64,000 bases of DNA from Mesorhizobium wenxiniae (GTDB lineage: Bacteria > Pseudomonadota > Alphaproteobacteria > Rhizobiales > Rhizobiaceae), in the NCBI RefSeq assembly GCF_002284535.1, contig NZ_NPKH01000023.1:1-64000 (forward strand), read 5' to 3'. Below are positions 55,904 to 64,000 of the stretch, piece by piece. How positions within the stretch are numbered: position 1 is the stretch's first letter; the number at the start of each line of letters is the position of its first letter. Made by a program: the position numbers and the translations under genes. Below the pieces are notes generated by a model. The model searched no databases, was not told where the DNA came from, and saw only the letters and a program-made list of their open reading frames with translations.

Positions 55904-55981
55904 GGTGTTTCCTTGAGGTTGTGGCAAAGAAAAAGGCCGCCGAAGCGACCCTTAAGAATTGGCTGTCAGGCCCGAACCAGG

Positions 55982-56167
55982 TTAATCTATCCCTGCTTCG
56001 GCGTATATTCTCTTCAACTCGATTGCTTCGTTTATCTCTTCAGCACCGTTCTTGAGGAATTCCTCTAAACTGTTGCTCGAAATGGCTGGGTAGTAAAAGC
56101 AATTGAGTGCCTTTTCGAAGCCGAGAGCCTCAACACCGCGCGCGAGAATCTGTTCAAACGTTTCCAT
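55982..56167 (-). CDS. Small phage hypothetical protein
   Basis: A 61-residue acidic helical protein: METFEQILARGVEALGFEKA, then SSNSLEEFLKNGAEEINEAI. The ATG follows AAGGAACCCGCC. It lies between the tail spike and the endolysin. No family recognised. Confidence 0.6.
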   Translation of the reverse strand: METFEQILARGVEALGFEKALNCFYYPAISSNSLEEFLKNGAEEINEAIELKRIYAEAGID

Positions 56168-56215
56168 GGCGGGTTCCTTCTTTGGCCACGAGCTTAGCAT
56201 AAATTGCCGCCGCAA

Positions 56216-58177
56216 TCACGCCGCCTTGGTGACTTCCACGCGCAATGTGCCGCTGCCAAGGTCGAGCGGGTTGGCGCCAACATCGTTGCGGAAGAAGTAG
56301 GTCACCGTATTGGCCGCGCTGACATAGGCGCGCAGAGAAGCGCCGGCCAAATCGAGACTGAACGAAGCAGTGACGAAATCGCCCAATGCCGCCCCTGTGA
56401 CGGTGATTGTGGCGGGCGTCGTGCAGGCATCAAGCGCTATGCTGGCAGGATCGACGGTAGCCGAGGCGCGGATTTTCTGCCGAGAGCCGATCTGATACCA
56501 GCGCGGGCTGTGGAAAATGAACTCCAGCACCTCGCCGTTCGCCGCCAGATAGTCCGCACCGGAGGTCAGCCAAATCTCGCCAGCGCCGCCAGCATCATGC
56601 TTGATCGTCGTGTTGGCGTCCTTGACCAGCAGTTTCAGCGTCTGGTTTTCAACGCCATCCGTGAAATTTGTCAGGTCGGTTGCAACGGTGTTCGCGGTCT
56701 TGACGCTATTCTGGCTGGCGACGGAGAACGTTGAAGCGTTGGCGGTGAACGTGACTGCCACAGGCGCGATAAAGCCGCTTTCGAGGCCGGATTTGAGCCT
56801 TGATATCTGCAGGTCTTGCGTGCCAAGGGCGCCGCCCCGCACCTGTAGGATGGGTATTTCGGTCAGCAGCGATGAAGTCGTGTTGTAGAAGTCGGGGAAT
56901 GAGCCGGTTGTCGTGTTCGACTGATTTTCGACAAGGAAGACGCCGCCGGTGCCTTGGATGTTCGAGCTGCCGCTACGCGTTGCGCCCTTCGTTGAAAGCC
57001 GCGTGTTGCCTCGAATCCAGACACTGGCGGCAGTGCCGGAAATGATCTTGATGGCCGTTTCATAGGTGCCACTGGCGCGGGCAACCATCGCAAGGTTTTC
57101 AACGATTAGCTGGCCGCCCCCTGCATCGACCGCAATCGCTGCCGTGCCAAAGTCCTCCGCATTTCCACCGAGAATGTGGATCTGCATGACGTTGTTAACG
57201 CCGGTCGCGAAGGGATCGCCGCCGACATGGAAAACGTAGGTGCCGCCCGTTGTCGTGTCGCCGCCAAGGCAGTTGATCAGAGTGGCGTAGCCGCCGATGC
57301 GGAAATTAGACTTGCCGGCGCCGCATTCGTGGGCATAGCAGTTAGTCAGAACCGTGCTGTTGCCGCCTTGCAGCTTTACGCTGTCGCCGTCCTCGGACGA
57401 GAAAGAGCAGCCATACCAGCTTGTTGCGAAATGGCGGTTCGCGATGAACGAGGCTTCCGCATCGGATTCGAAGAGCATTTCGTTAAAGGTGCTCTCGTAT
57501 AGCTGCCCGCTTGCAAGCGTGTAGTTTACGCAGGTGTCAGCGTCCCCAAACATGCGGTGATGCGCCAGGTGGATGCGGTGCAACCCTGTGTCGGGGCTCG
57601 GCTTGAGCATCGACTTGCCGGCCATGCCAAAGGCAACCAGCGCGCTCTTTTCCTTGCCTACGCCGTGGCAAAGGACGCCGATCGATGTTGGGCTGCCTGT
57701 GGCTGAGTACAGGAACAGAGGCTCGGTGATCTTGTAACGGCCTAGCCCAAGCCGATAATAGCCGACATGGTCGATCATGCCTTGAATGGCTAGGGTGTCG
57801 TCGTGACCATCCCCGGTGATGCTGCTGGTGTTGTCGCCGTAGGCGCCGTATGCATTGACCGTGGTGGCTAGGCCCACGACCAGTTCAAACCAGCGACCAT
57901 TGGCAGACTGAAGCTTGCCCTCGTGGGTCGGTTCCGCGGCTACCCATTTGTAGAGAGCATCGCCACCGTCGCCAACGGTGTAATAGCCGGCAGTCCGCAA
58001 TTCGAGGACGCTGGACGAGATGGTCGCCGCTTCGACCAGGACCGCAGTCCTGAACAGTGGGACCGCAATATTGACCAGATTCTGTAACGGCGTGTGGACC
58101 GGGCGCCCGCTCTGATAGAGCATGACGCGGATCTGGTCCGTATTGTCTATCTCGCCGATGGCTGCAGGTTCGGCCAT
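56216..58177 (-). CDS. Phage tail spike (right-handed beta-helix)
   Basis: A 653-residue protein. The N-terminal part of about 110 residues (TDQIRVMLYQSGRPVHTPLQ) resembles a virion-binding head. It continues with YGAYGDNTSSITGDGHDDTL, the start of a pectate-lyase-like beta-helix used by tail spikes. Strand-rich repeats run to about 430, and then comes a C-terminal domain. It probably binds or cleaves host surface polysaccharide. The C-terminal residues look like a receptor or trimerisation domain. Confidence 0.82.
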   Translation of the reverse strand: MAEPAAIGEIDNTDQIRVMLYQSGRPVHTPLQNLVNIAVPLFRTAVLVEAATISSSVLELRTAGYYTVGDGGDALYKWVAAEPTHEGKLQSANGRWFELVVGLATTVNAYGAYGDNTSSITGDGHDDTLAIQGMIDHVGYYRLGLGRYKITEPLFLYSATGSPTSIGVLCHGVGKEKSALVAFGMAGKSMLKPSPDTGLHRIHLAHHRMFGDADTCVNYTLASGQLYESTFNEMLFESDAEASFIANRHFATSWYGCSFSSEDGDSVKLQGGNSTVLTNCYAHECGAGKSNFRIGGYATLINCLGGDTTTGGTYVFHVGGDPFATGVNNVMQIHILGGNAEDFGTAAIAVDAGGGQLIVENLAMVARASGTYETAIKIISGTAASVWIRGNTRLSTKGATRSGSSNIQGTGGVFLVENQSNTTTGSFPDFYNTTSSLLTEIPILQVRGGALGTQDLQISRLKSGLESGFIAPVAVTFTANASTFSVASQNSVKTANTVATDLTNFTDGVENQTLKLLVKDANTTIKHDAGGAGEIWLTSGADYLAANGEVLEFIFHSPRWYQIGSRQKIRASATVDPASIALDACTTPATITVTGAALGDFVTASFSLDLAGASLRAYVSAANTVTYFFRNDVGANPLDLGSGTLRVEVTKAA

Positions 58178-58243
58178 TTGTTAACCTTAAATAAATTGTG
58201 CGGAGATATTGCGCAGACTCAGTGAATCCCCCATCTTAGGAAG

Positions 58244-58606
58244 ATGAGGGCGTTTCTTGTTCTTTCAGTTCTGCTAACTAATTTAGTGATGGCTAATACA
58301 GCCATTGCCGGGAAGAACGACGCCGAGTGGAATCCGCCGGTGCGGTTCGACCATTCTTACGCTGGCAAGCTCACTGTGATTTATCTGCCGCAAAAGCAGG
58401 TTGTTACTGCCTGTGCAAAACTTTTCTCAAAGTATGGCGTGTCAGCCACATCTTCGCTTGTCCAGCGCGGCTGCGCAGCGATCACCGGCAGGACATCCTG
58501 CACCGTGATTGTGATCGACAAAACCTACGCGCTCGCCACGCCGAAGGCGGTCCTTCGCCACGAGACGGGCCATTGCAACGGCTGGGCGGCAGATCACCCG
58601 AACTAG
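58244..58606 (+). CDS. Secreted HETGH metal-binding protein (prophage moron)
   Basis: A 120-residue protein with a signal peptide (FLVLSVLLTNLVMANTAIA) and a C-terminal LRHETGHCNGWAADH. HExxH is the zinc-protease core, and a further His lies eight residues on. Four cysteines could pair. It is the only plus-strand gene between phage tail genes, and its end overlaps the neighbouring minus-strand gene by four bases. This is typical of an independently transcribed moron. Confidence 0.7.
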   Translation: MRAFLVLSVLLTNLVMANTAIAGKNDAEWNPPVRFDHSYAGKLTVIYLPQKQVVTACAKLFSKYGVSATSSLVQRGCAAITGRTSCTVIVIDKTYALATPKAVLRHETGHCNGWAADHPN

Positions 58607-59304
58607 GCGATTGAGACAACAGCAAGCGCGCTGCCACTGGCGCCGCCCACCACTTGACTTGTTGAGACCGGCCGATTCGATTGGGAGCTAAGGCCCGTAC
58701 TCAGCGCGCCGCTATAGCGGCTGTTGTCGGAAGAACTGGCTCCCGACGTAGTGCCATCATAGGTCTCTGTAACGCCGGTCCAAATTACATCCCCGTCAGT
58801 GTCGCTATTCATGTAGGCGGCAATGAGTGCGCCTTTCGCAGAGACGTTGATCGTGGTCGCCGTTGTCGCCGGGGAACCTCCCTGGTTGGCTGTGTCAACT
58901 GCTGTATCAACAATTGCACTTCTATTGAGCACCCGAACAGTGCCGATAGCGCATGATCTAACGGTTCCGGAAAAGTTGACTTCGATGGTGCCAGATGTTC
59001 CTGACGGCACTTCCGCTGAAATGACGCCGGCGCCTACGCTTTGGCTAATACCATCCGCAATGCTGTCCTGGTCATGAACCGTGGCAGAAACGCCGCCGAT
59101 CGTTGCGGAGGAGATCGTTCTGGCGTTGTTGTCACCGCCCCAGCTTACCGAGACGAAGATTTCCCTGCCCGATGCGGCATCGCCAAAACTTTCTGATCCA
59201 AAGGAATAATCCGCGGCGTTCGAGTCATCATTGGTCGAGCTGAGAAAGGTTGCCTCAAAGGCCGCCCCAATCCCCGCCATGATCCCCGCGATTCCCGGCA
59301 GCAT
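58603..59304 (-). CDS. Phage structural hypothetical protein
   Basis: A 233-residue Ser/Thr/Gly/Ala-rich protein without a signal or membrane helix, strand-rich, as for phage tail or decoration proteins. Its start shares a base with the tail fibre stop (59304). No family recognised. Confidence 0.7.
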   Translation of the reverse strand: MLPGIAGIMAGIGAAFEATFLSSTNDDSNAADYSFGSESFGDAASGREIFVSVSWGGDNNARTISSATIGGVSATVHDQDSIADGISQSVGAGVISAEVPSGTSGTIEVNFSGTVRSCAIGTVRVLNRSAIVDTAVDTANQGGSPATTATTINVSAKGALIAAYMNSDTDGDVIWTGVTETYDGTTSGASSSDNSRYSGALSTGLSSQSNRPVSTSQVVGGASGSALAVVSIA

Positions 59305-60407
59305 CAGGCCACCGCCTTCACGAGGCTGGCGAAGACGCGATTGCTGGCGAGCACGTCATAATACAGGATGTCCTCCGCCCCGGCCGCCGTGCTCAGAACT
59401 GGCGCTGTTCCGCCTGCGAATTCCCAATCCGTGCCGTAGGCGAGCGTCCGCGACCCTGTGCCGTCCTGCACGATGCGGATACGGCCGGTCTGCCCCGGCT
59501 TTTCATTGGTCGGACTCCCGAGAGTTCGATTGCCGCCAAGCGTCACCACCGCATTGATGAACGTGGACATATCAACAGCGATTGTCGCCGCGTCGGTCAA
59601 GGTGACTGTTGCGGCGGCGTCGAAAACCTGCCCGGGCGTCAGCGCGCGGGCAGCGTCTGTGCCTGTGCGGTATTCCGCTGCCGTGGCAATCTCTATGATG
59701 CCCTTGGCTGTCAGGGACGCATCCAGGCCGTTTATAACCGGGCTGGTGAGCGTCTTGTTCGTCAAGGTCTGAGTGTGGTCCTTGAAAACGAACTCGTCGT
59801 TTCCAGTGAGAAGTGGGAGCGTGACGGTTCGATCGGCCGCAAGCTCTGAGACAGCCAACACATACTGGTGGTCTGCTGATGTGTCGTTGATCTGAGGTGT
59901 AGTAAGCGTCTTGTTGGTGAGCGTCTGCGTGCCGGTCAGTGTGACATACGCCGACTGATCAGCCAGCGTCGGGTTGAGCAGCAGCCAGCCGCCCGCCGCG
60001 GAATTGAGCGCTTCGGAATACTTAAAATCATAAATGCCGGTCGCCTGAAGCTCGCCGCCTGTAAGCGCCGATTCCCCGGAAGAGATCATCTTGCGGATGG
60101 ACTTCGCGCCGATGCCGTTGACATTGAGTGTTGCGGCGGTCGTGTTGTCGGTGGCAATGCGCAGGGTAATGATGCGCCCGTTGGCGTAGGTGGTGAACGC
60201 CGAATTTGCCGTCACGGTCAATGCATCGGCCGTACCGCCGGCCGTGAGCGCGCCGCCGATGTCGCCAAGCAACTCGGCATCGCGAGCCATCATCTGCCGG
60301 GCTGACCCGTTCACGGTCGAAGGCGCTTGCCCCTCGGCCCAGTTGATAGCGCTATCGGATGTCGCGTTGCTGGCCGCGACAAGGCTCCAGTCGTATTTCG
60401 ATGCCAT
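59304..60407 (-). CDS. Phage tail fibre protein
   Basis: A 367-residue protein. The N-terminal DWSLVAASNATSDSAINWAE and NGSARQMMARDAELLGDI are typical of virion-attachment parts. Repeats TLTGTQTLTNKTLTTP and DHTQTLTNKTLTSP are classic tail-fibre shaft repeats. The C-terminus contains RIRIVQDGTGSRTLAYGTDW. It probably contacts the host receptor together with the tail spike. Confidence 0.85.
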   Translation of the reverse strand: MASKYDWSLVAASNATSDSAINWAEGQAPSTVNGSARQMMARDAELLGDIGGALTAGGTADALTVTANSAFTTYANGRIITLRIATDNTTAATLNVNGIGAKSIRKMISSGESALTGGELQATGIYDFKYSEALNSAAGGWLLLNPTLADQSAYVTLTGTQTLTNKTLTTPQINDTSADHQYVLAVSELAADRTVTLPLLTGNDEFVFKDHTQTLTNKTLTSPVINGLDASLTAKGIIEIATAAEYRTGTDAARALTPGQVFDAAATVTLTDAATIAVDMSTFINAVVTLGGNRTLGSPTNEKPGQTGRIRIVQDGTGSRTLAYGTDWEFAGGTAPVLSTAAGAEDILYYDVLASNRVFASLVKAVA

Positions 60408-60412
60408 CGGCG

Positions 60413-61153
60413 CTATCCCATTCTTTTCTGGTAGAGGTGTTGGGCGAACTTCGGCGCGTTCACTTGCTTAAGCAGCGCGTCGCCGGTCTGGCGGGCATCG
60501 CCCATCGGGCCCATGCGTGGCATTGGAGCGTTGGGCGTGCCGGCGAGGATCTTGAACGCGCCTTGCAGCCGATCGCCGAAGGATTGCGGCTCTGGTGAAG
60601 CGGCGTATTCGGCAACCTCCATCGGAATAGATGGATCGGAGAGCATCCCGCCTGGTTGCGGCTGTGAGGCGGTAGCCGGTGCCAGGCCGAAACTTTCCTG
60701 GCCCTTCGGCCCGTCTGTAACGAAATCGCTGCCAAGCAAGCCCATCGCGTTCTTGCGATGGCCTGCCATCTGCTGTTCAACCTTGTCGCGAACGGTTCCG
60801 GGCGCCCCGCCGTTGTTGGCGTCCGAAGCGTTGTATTTGCCAACGCCGCCAGCATTGATCGCGGAATAGATGTCGAGCAGTCCCATCCCCGGCTTGACGC
60901 CTGTGTCGCGGAGATAGCCGACCATCCCCTTGGCCTGGCTTTCAGGAGAAAAATCGCCGCCAAGGTACTTTTGCGCCTGCGGCTGGCCCCATTGGATCAA
61001 GCCCTGATGCTGGCCCCATTGCGTGGTTGGGCCTTTCTTCAGCGGGTCGAATGTGCCGGCCGTCTCGTAGGAAACAGCCGTTCCGAGATCGAGCGGCGAC
61101 ACGCCAAGTTGCGCGGCGGCATCGAGGATCGCCTTTTTGATATCTTCGCGCAT
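60413..61153 (-). CDS. Virion-associated lysozyme-like protein
   Basis: A 246-residue protein. The N-terminal part (LDAAAQLGVSPLDLGTAVSY, ETAGTFDPLKKGP, then QGLIQWG) matches transglycosylase/lysozyme-like domains with the catalytic Glu at about 30 in SYETAG. The second half is Gly/Pro-rich. Such proteins are part of the virion and open the cell wall at entry. ATG 61153 follows GAGGCATTGCCC. Confidence 0.75.
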   Translation of the reverse strand: MREDIKKAILDAAAQLGVSPLDLGTAVSYETAGTFDPLKKGPTTQWGQHQGLIQWGQPQAQKYLGGDFSPESQAKGMVGYLRDTGVKPGMGLLDIYSAINAGGVGKYNASDANNGGAPGTVRDKVEQQMAGHRKNAMGLLGSDFVTDGPKGQESFGLAPATASQPQPGGMLSDPSIPMEVAEYAASPEPQSFGDRLQGAFKILAGTPNAPMPRMGPMGDARQTGDALLKQVNAPKFAQHLYQKRMG

Positions 61154-61209
61154 GGGCAATGCCTCACAAAGAAAAGGCCGCCCACTTGGCAGCCTGAGAG
61201 TTCGTCACT

Positions 61210-61482
61210 ATGTTCGCGTCAATGAGGATCGTTACTTTCGCCCAGATTGCCGCCTTTGGCGCTATTGCCGTCGCCGGCATCGCCTCGCGTGGTCAACTGC
61301 CTGAAACGTCCCCGAGCTGGGGAGATTGGATATTCATCGCCCTGACGATCGCTTTACTTGCGTGGTGCGTTCAGACCCGCGTTGCCAAGATTGACCCCGA
61401 GGGACATGAGCAGGCGGGACAAGGGTTCGCGTTCCGATTGGGCAAGTCGCTGAAGGGCATTCGGCGCCGCCTGCGTGGCTGA
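61210..61482 (+). CDS. Two-helix membrane protein on the opposite strand
   Basis: Up to 90 residues (or from ATG 61222). It has two hydrophobic segments (FAQIAAFGAIAVAGIA and GDWIFIALTIALLAWCV) and a basic C-terminus. The last 129 bases overlap the end of the convergent minus-strand gene. It may be a moron; the hydrophobic pattern argues against a chance frame, while the overlap and lack of a clear ribosome site argue for caution. Confidence 0.4.
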   Translation: MFASMRIVTFAQIAAFGAIAVAGIASRGQLPETSPSWGDWIFIALTIALLAWCVQTRVAKIDPEGHEQAGQGFAFRLGKSLKGIRRRLRG

Positions 61483-63270
61483 TTTCTGACCACCGGCCGC
61501 GATAATATCCAAGATCTGCTGAACGTTCCGGTTCGTCATGCTGTCGGCAACCGACTTTGCGCCCATGCCTCCGAGAGAAGCGATGCCAACCATCGGGTTG
61601 ACCATCGCCCCACCGACGCCAAGAGCCGCCATGAGGCCATTCCCTGACGGAGACAGCTTGCCAGCCAACCGAAGTGCGTTCTGCCCTGGTGTGCCGCGCA
61701 CGACCTTTTCAAGTGCGGCCTGTTCATCGGCTGTGAAGCCGCGAGGCTTTTCAAGGACGCGGCGAAGGTTCTGCCGCGTGGCGTTGTCGGCATTGCCGCC
61801 GGAGCCTGTGGATGCAGCCCGCAATTCCGCCTTGCTGAGCGCTTCGGACACCTTGTTGGCCTTCATTTCACGTGAAGCAAGGCTTCGCGCCTCACTGATC
61901 GCGCGCCATCCGGCATTCGCGTCGCCCATGAGGACATCCGACGTGCCGGGCTTGGCGATCAATTCATCAATCTGATTGATGATCTTGGACGTGAGGGCGT
62001 TGTTCGATTTGTTGCCGGGAATATAGGCGTTGCCCGCCATCTTGCGGATTGTATCTAGGCCCTTCAGGGTAACATTCTGGCCCTTCAGGTTTTCGATTTC
62101 CTTTAGGACCGCAGCAGCGCCAGGTTCATTCGCCGGAAGGAAGCCGCGATCGGCAAAATCCGCAGCGATGTTGGAACGGAGCCTGTCAACTGCAGTCGGC
62201 GTAAAGGCAACGCCTGCCTGGTCTGCCCGATCATAGGCGGCAGTTTTGAGCGCTGAAATCTCATCGAGCGAAGGGATTGCCGGCTTTTTGCTGAAGGCCC
62301 CGGCGACCTTGCTTGCGCCGGCCGAGACGGCATCGCCAGCCACACTGCCCAGACCGCCAGCAACAGCACCGATACCAGCGCCTGTTCCGATATCCTGATC
62401 ATTGCCGGCGGCGCTGAGCGCTCCGTAGGCGGCCGCTTCAGGCACCATCATGCCGGCGCGGGCCAGAACGCCCTTGACACCCTCCATCGCGGCTGTACCG
62501 CCCCGCCCTGCCAGCGTCAGGCCTTTGCCAGCAAGTTTGGCCGGTCCGGCAACGGCACCAGTCAGTTCGGACGCCATTCCAGCCCAAGGAGCACGATCGC
62601 GAGCGCCCTGAAGCTGGTTGCGGATGTCGGCAAGCTCTTCGTCATAAGGCTGGCCAGTCACCATCGAACGAACGCCGGCGGCTGCCTTGTCAGCAAAGCC
62701 GAAGCTTGCACCATGGCCAAACAGAGAAATGGCATCTGAGGCAGCGACTATCGGCTGCTTCCATCCCGCCATTCCTTCAGCCCGAGCGCGCTCGGCATCC
62801 GCTACAGGGTTGCCTTCAACGCCGGTGTCGAAGGATTGCGTGATGGCGGAAAGCTCGGCGGCGGTTTGTGCGGCAACGTCCTGCTGAGGAGCGGCTTGAT
62901 AATCCTGCCACGGCAGGCGCTGTTGCTGTTGATAATACCTGTCTTGGGTCTTGTGTAGCTCCTGCGCATACATGTCCGCATTGGCGGGCGTGTCGAACAC
63001 CCCAAGCATCTGGCCCGTGCGACCGTAGTGCTGCACGGCTTCGTCATCGGACATGATGCGCCCATCCGGGGAAACGGTTGGCACGAGAATTTCGCCGCCG
63101 CCCGTTCCGAAAGACATAGAGCGTACAGTGCTAATGCTGCCGTCTGGATTGCGAACAATCGGCCGAGATGCCAGATCAATGTTTCCTTGGGCTTTCAGGC
63201 CAGGGAACGGTCCCACCGGGCTAGCGTTGCCCCGCCTCTTCGGTTGGTATTCTTCCCACGGAAGCGGCAT
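61354..63270 (-). CDS. Phage internal virion / DNA-ejection protein
   Basis: A 638-residue protein. The N-terminus MPLPWEEYQPKRRGNASPVG includes a short segment repeated later (RLPWQDYQ). A segment with NPDGSISTVRSMSF, IMSDDEAVQHYGRTGQML follows, and then a long Ala/Gly-rich helical body. Proteins of this type in podoviruses sit inside the capsid and are ejected with DNA. The position next to a lysozyme-like virion gene agrees with that. Confidence 0.65.
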   Translation of the reverse strand: MPLPWEEYQPKRRGNASPVGPFPGLKAQGNIDLASRPIVRNPDGSISTVRSMSFGTGGGEILVPTVSPDGRIMSDDEAVQHYGRTGQMLGVFDTPANADMYAQELHKTQDRYYQQQQRLPWQDYQAAPQQDVAAQTAAELSAITQSFDTGVEGNPVADAERARAEGMAGWKQPIVAASDAISLFGHGASFGFADKAAAGVRSMVTGQPYDEELADIRNQLQGARDRAPWAGMASELTGAVAGPAKLAGKGLTLAGRGGTAAMEGVKGVLARAGMMVPEAAAYGALSAAGNDQDIGTGAGIGAVAGGLGSVAGDAVSAGASKVAGAFSKKPAIPSLDEISALKTAAYDRADQAGVAFTPTAVDRLRSNIAADFADRGFLPANEPGAAAVLKEIENLKGQNVTLKGLDTIRKMAGNAYIPGNKSNNALTSKIINQIDELIAKPGTSDVLMGDANAGWRAISEARSLASREMKANKVSEALSKAELRAASTGSGGNADNATRQNLRRVLEKPRGFTADEQAALEKVVRGTPGQNALRLAGKLSPSGNGLMAALGVGGAMVNPMVGIASLGGMGAKSVADSMTNRNVQQILDIIAAGGQKSATQAAPNALQRLAQSEREPLSRLLMSLGVNLGNAGLNAPRK

Positions 63271-64000
63271 TTAATTAGCCTTTTCCCAGTTTGACGGCTC
63301 GGAAGGATCGCCGCCCTTGAAGCGATAACCGTAGCGGGATTCGCCAACCTTCGGCAGCGCAGCGGCGGGAGGTGTAGCGCCTGCTGGAGGTGGTGCAGCC
63401 GGGACAGCGAATTGCGAACCCTGCCCGCCGGAAATCTTCAGGCCGGTAATGGTCGTATCGCGGTTCTTGCGCTTCTGCGCGATAACCTCCGGCCCGTCGC
63501 CGGGCTGTGGGAAATATTGCTGCTTGGCGTTTTCAAACTCTTCCGGAGAGATGACCGCGCCGGACTCACGGCGCAGCACAGCATTGATGAAATCGCGCTG
63601 CGCCTGCTTGAACTTCTGCGCATCCTGGGACAGTGCGTAGTTGCCGACAAGCGGGACATCACCAACCGTCTTGTTGAAAAGGCTCGTGCCCTCTCTTTCA
63701 AGATCAGCGAGCAATTTGTGCGATTCTGCGGCGCGGCCATAGAAACCAGCGTTGCGGCCTTCCGCTTCCGACAGTTTGGGCATGCCGGGTGCGCCGCCCT
63801 CGGAATACGTAACCGTGCCGTCGGGCCCGACAGTCAAATTGGTTCCGCCCGAACGGGCTTTGATGCCGCCGACGCGCTCATATTCGCGCTTCTCAGTGTT
63901 CCATGTAGCCTTGTAGGGCTGGCCGGTCGTCTCATCGAACAACTCGACAACTTGCGGAGGCTTCTGGCCCGCGTTCGGTGCCGTTATCCATTGCTTGCTC
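63271..64000 (-). CDS. Phage virion protein, 5' end beyond the window
   Basis: The frame is open from the right edge to the stop at 63271. It contains QWITAPNAGQ, VVELFDETTGQPYKATW, then FINAVLRRESGAVISPEEFE and a Pro/Ala-rich C-terminus. FINAVLRRESGA with a following SPEEFENAKQQYFP is like proteins preceding the ejection proteins in podovirus-type genomes. At least 242 residues are visible. It abuts the ejection protein gene with no gap. Confidence 0.7.
   Translation of the reverse strand, partial: SKQWITAPNAGQKPPQVVELFDETTGQPYKATWNTEKREYERVGGIKARSGGTNLTVGPDGTVTYSEGGAPGMPKLSEAEGRNAGFYGRAAESHKLLADLEREGTSLFNKTVGDVPLVGNYALSQDAQKFKQAQRDFINAVLRRESGAVISPEEFENAKQQYFPQPGDGPEVIAQKRKNRDTTITGLKISGGQGSQFAVPAAPPPAGATPPAAALPKVGESRYGYRFKGGDPSEPSNWEKAN

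Overview
The window looks like chromosomal DNA of a rhizobial alphaproteobacterium, most like Mesorhizobium or a close Phyllobacteriaceae relative. This is inferred from high GC, a complete aapJQMP amino-acid ABC operon, a CIRCE-controlled groESL pair, DUF982, DUF1236 and DUF4142 proteins, NDUFS4- and NDUFS6-like proteins, and two palindromes resembling rhizobial intergenic elements. No database search was run, so family names rest on motifs, length and context. LAYOUT. 1-2.1 kb is an erosion zone: remnants of a DUF2147 gene and of an EmrA/EmrB efflux pair surround an intact CAP-domain lipoprotein gene. 2.4-9.1 kb holds an RND efflux operon (adaptor, FAD monooxygenase, RND pump, small membrane protein, small secreted protein), facing a winged-helix/TPR regulator. 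10.8-12.7 kb carries an AraC/GyrI regulator and a MarR-GNAT fusion with a clear palindromic operator. 12.9-15.2 kb is groES-groEL, followed by an unusual tandem duplication of the groEL 3' end with hairpins. 15.4-28.7 kb is a mosaic of regulator and effector pairs (TetR/OsmC/SnoaL, MerR/CDF metal exporter, ArsR/SRPBCC-YCII, TetR/NIPSNAP), a LysE exporter, a four-gene cluster of small proteins, cspA, a Tat-exported metallophosphoesterase, fumC and two DoxX genes. 28.7-32.4 kb is ppk-ppx (polyphosphate), then an NDUFS6-like zinc finger with a FAD monooxygenase, and a frameshifted DUF2459 gene. 35.0-39.3 kb is aapJQMP and 39.7-40.9 kb is metC. 41-47.9 kb appears to be a stress region: an ECF sigma factor, DUF4142, cupredoxin, YkvA, an ArsB/NhaD-like transporter, an atypical NRAMP transporter and several small proteins. 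Several of these genes share a GGAAC-N17-GTT/GTC promoter-like motif typical of extracytoplasmic or general-stress sigma factors. 48-51.3 kb is accessory, with a broken response-regulator receiver, DUF982, NDUFS4-like, tRNA-Arg(UCU), paralogous zinc ribbons, duplicated hairpins and tRNA-Pro(UGG). PROPHAGE. From about 52.3 kb to the right edge almost every gene is on the minus strand in tightly overlapping order: ejection/internal virion proteins, a lysozyme-like virion protein, tail fibre, tail spike, then a lysis cassette (GH19 endolysin, holin, overlapping spanin pair), and finally a membrane-anchored trypsin-like protease, an HTH-metallophosphoesterase and tiny membrane proteins. This is the late end of a podovirus-like prophage. 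Its integrase and head genes are not in the window, and tRNA-Pro is the best candidate for its left attachment site. The most system-like unexplained items are the protease/metallophosphoesterase cassette after the spanins, the sigma-factor motif set at 41-48 kb, and the groEL tail repeat.
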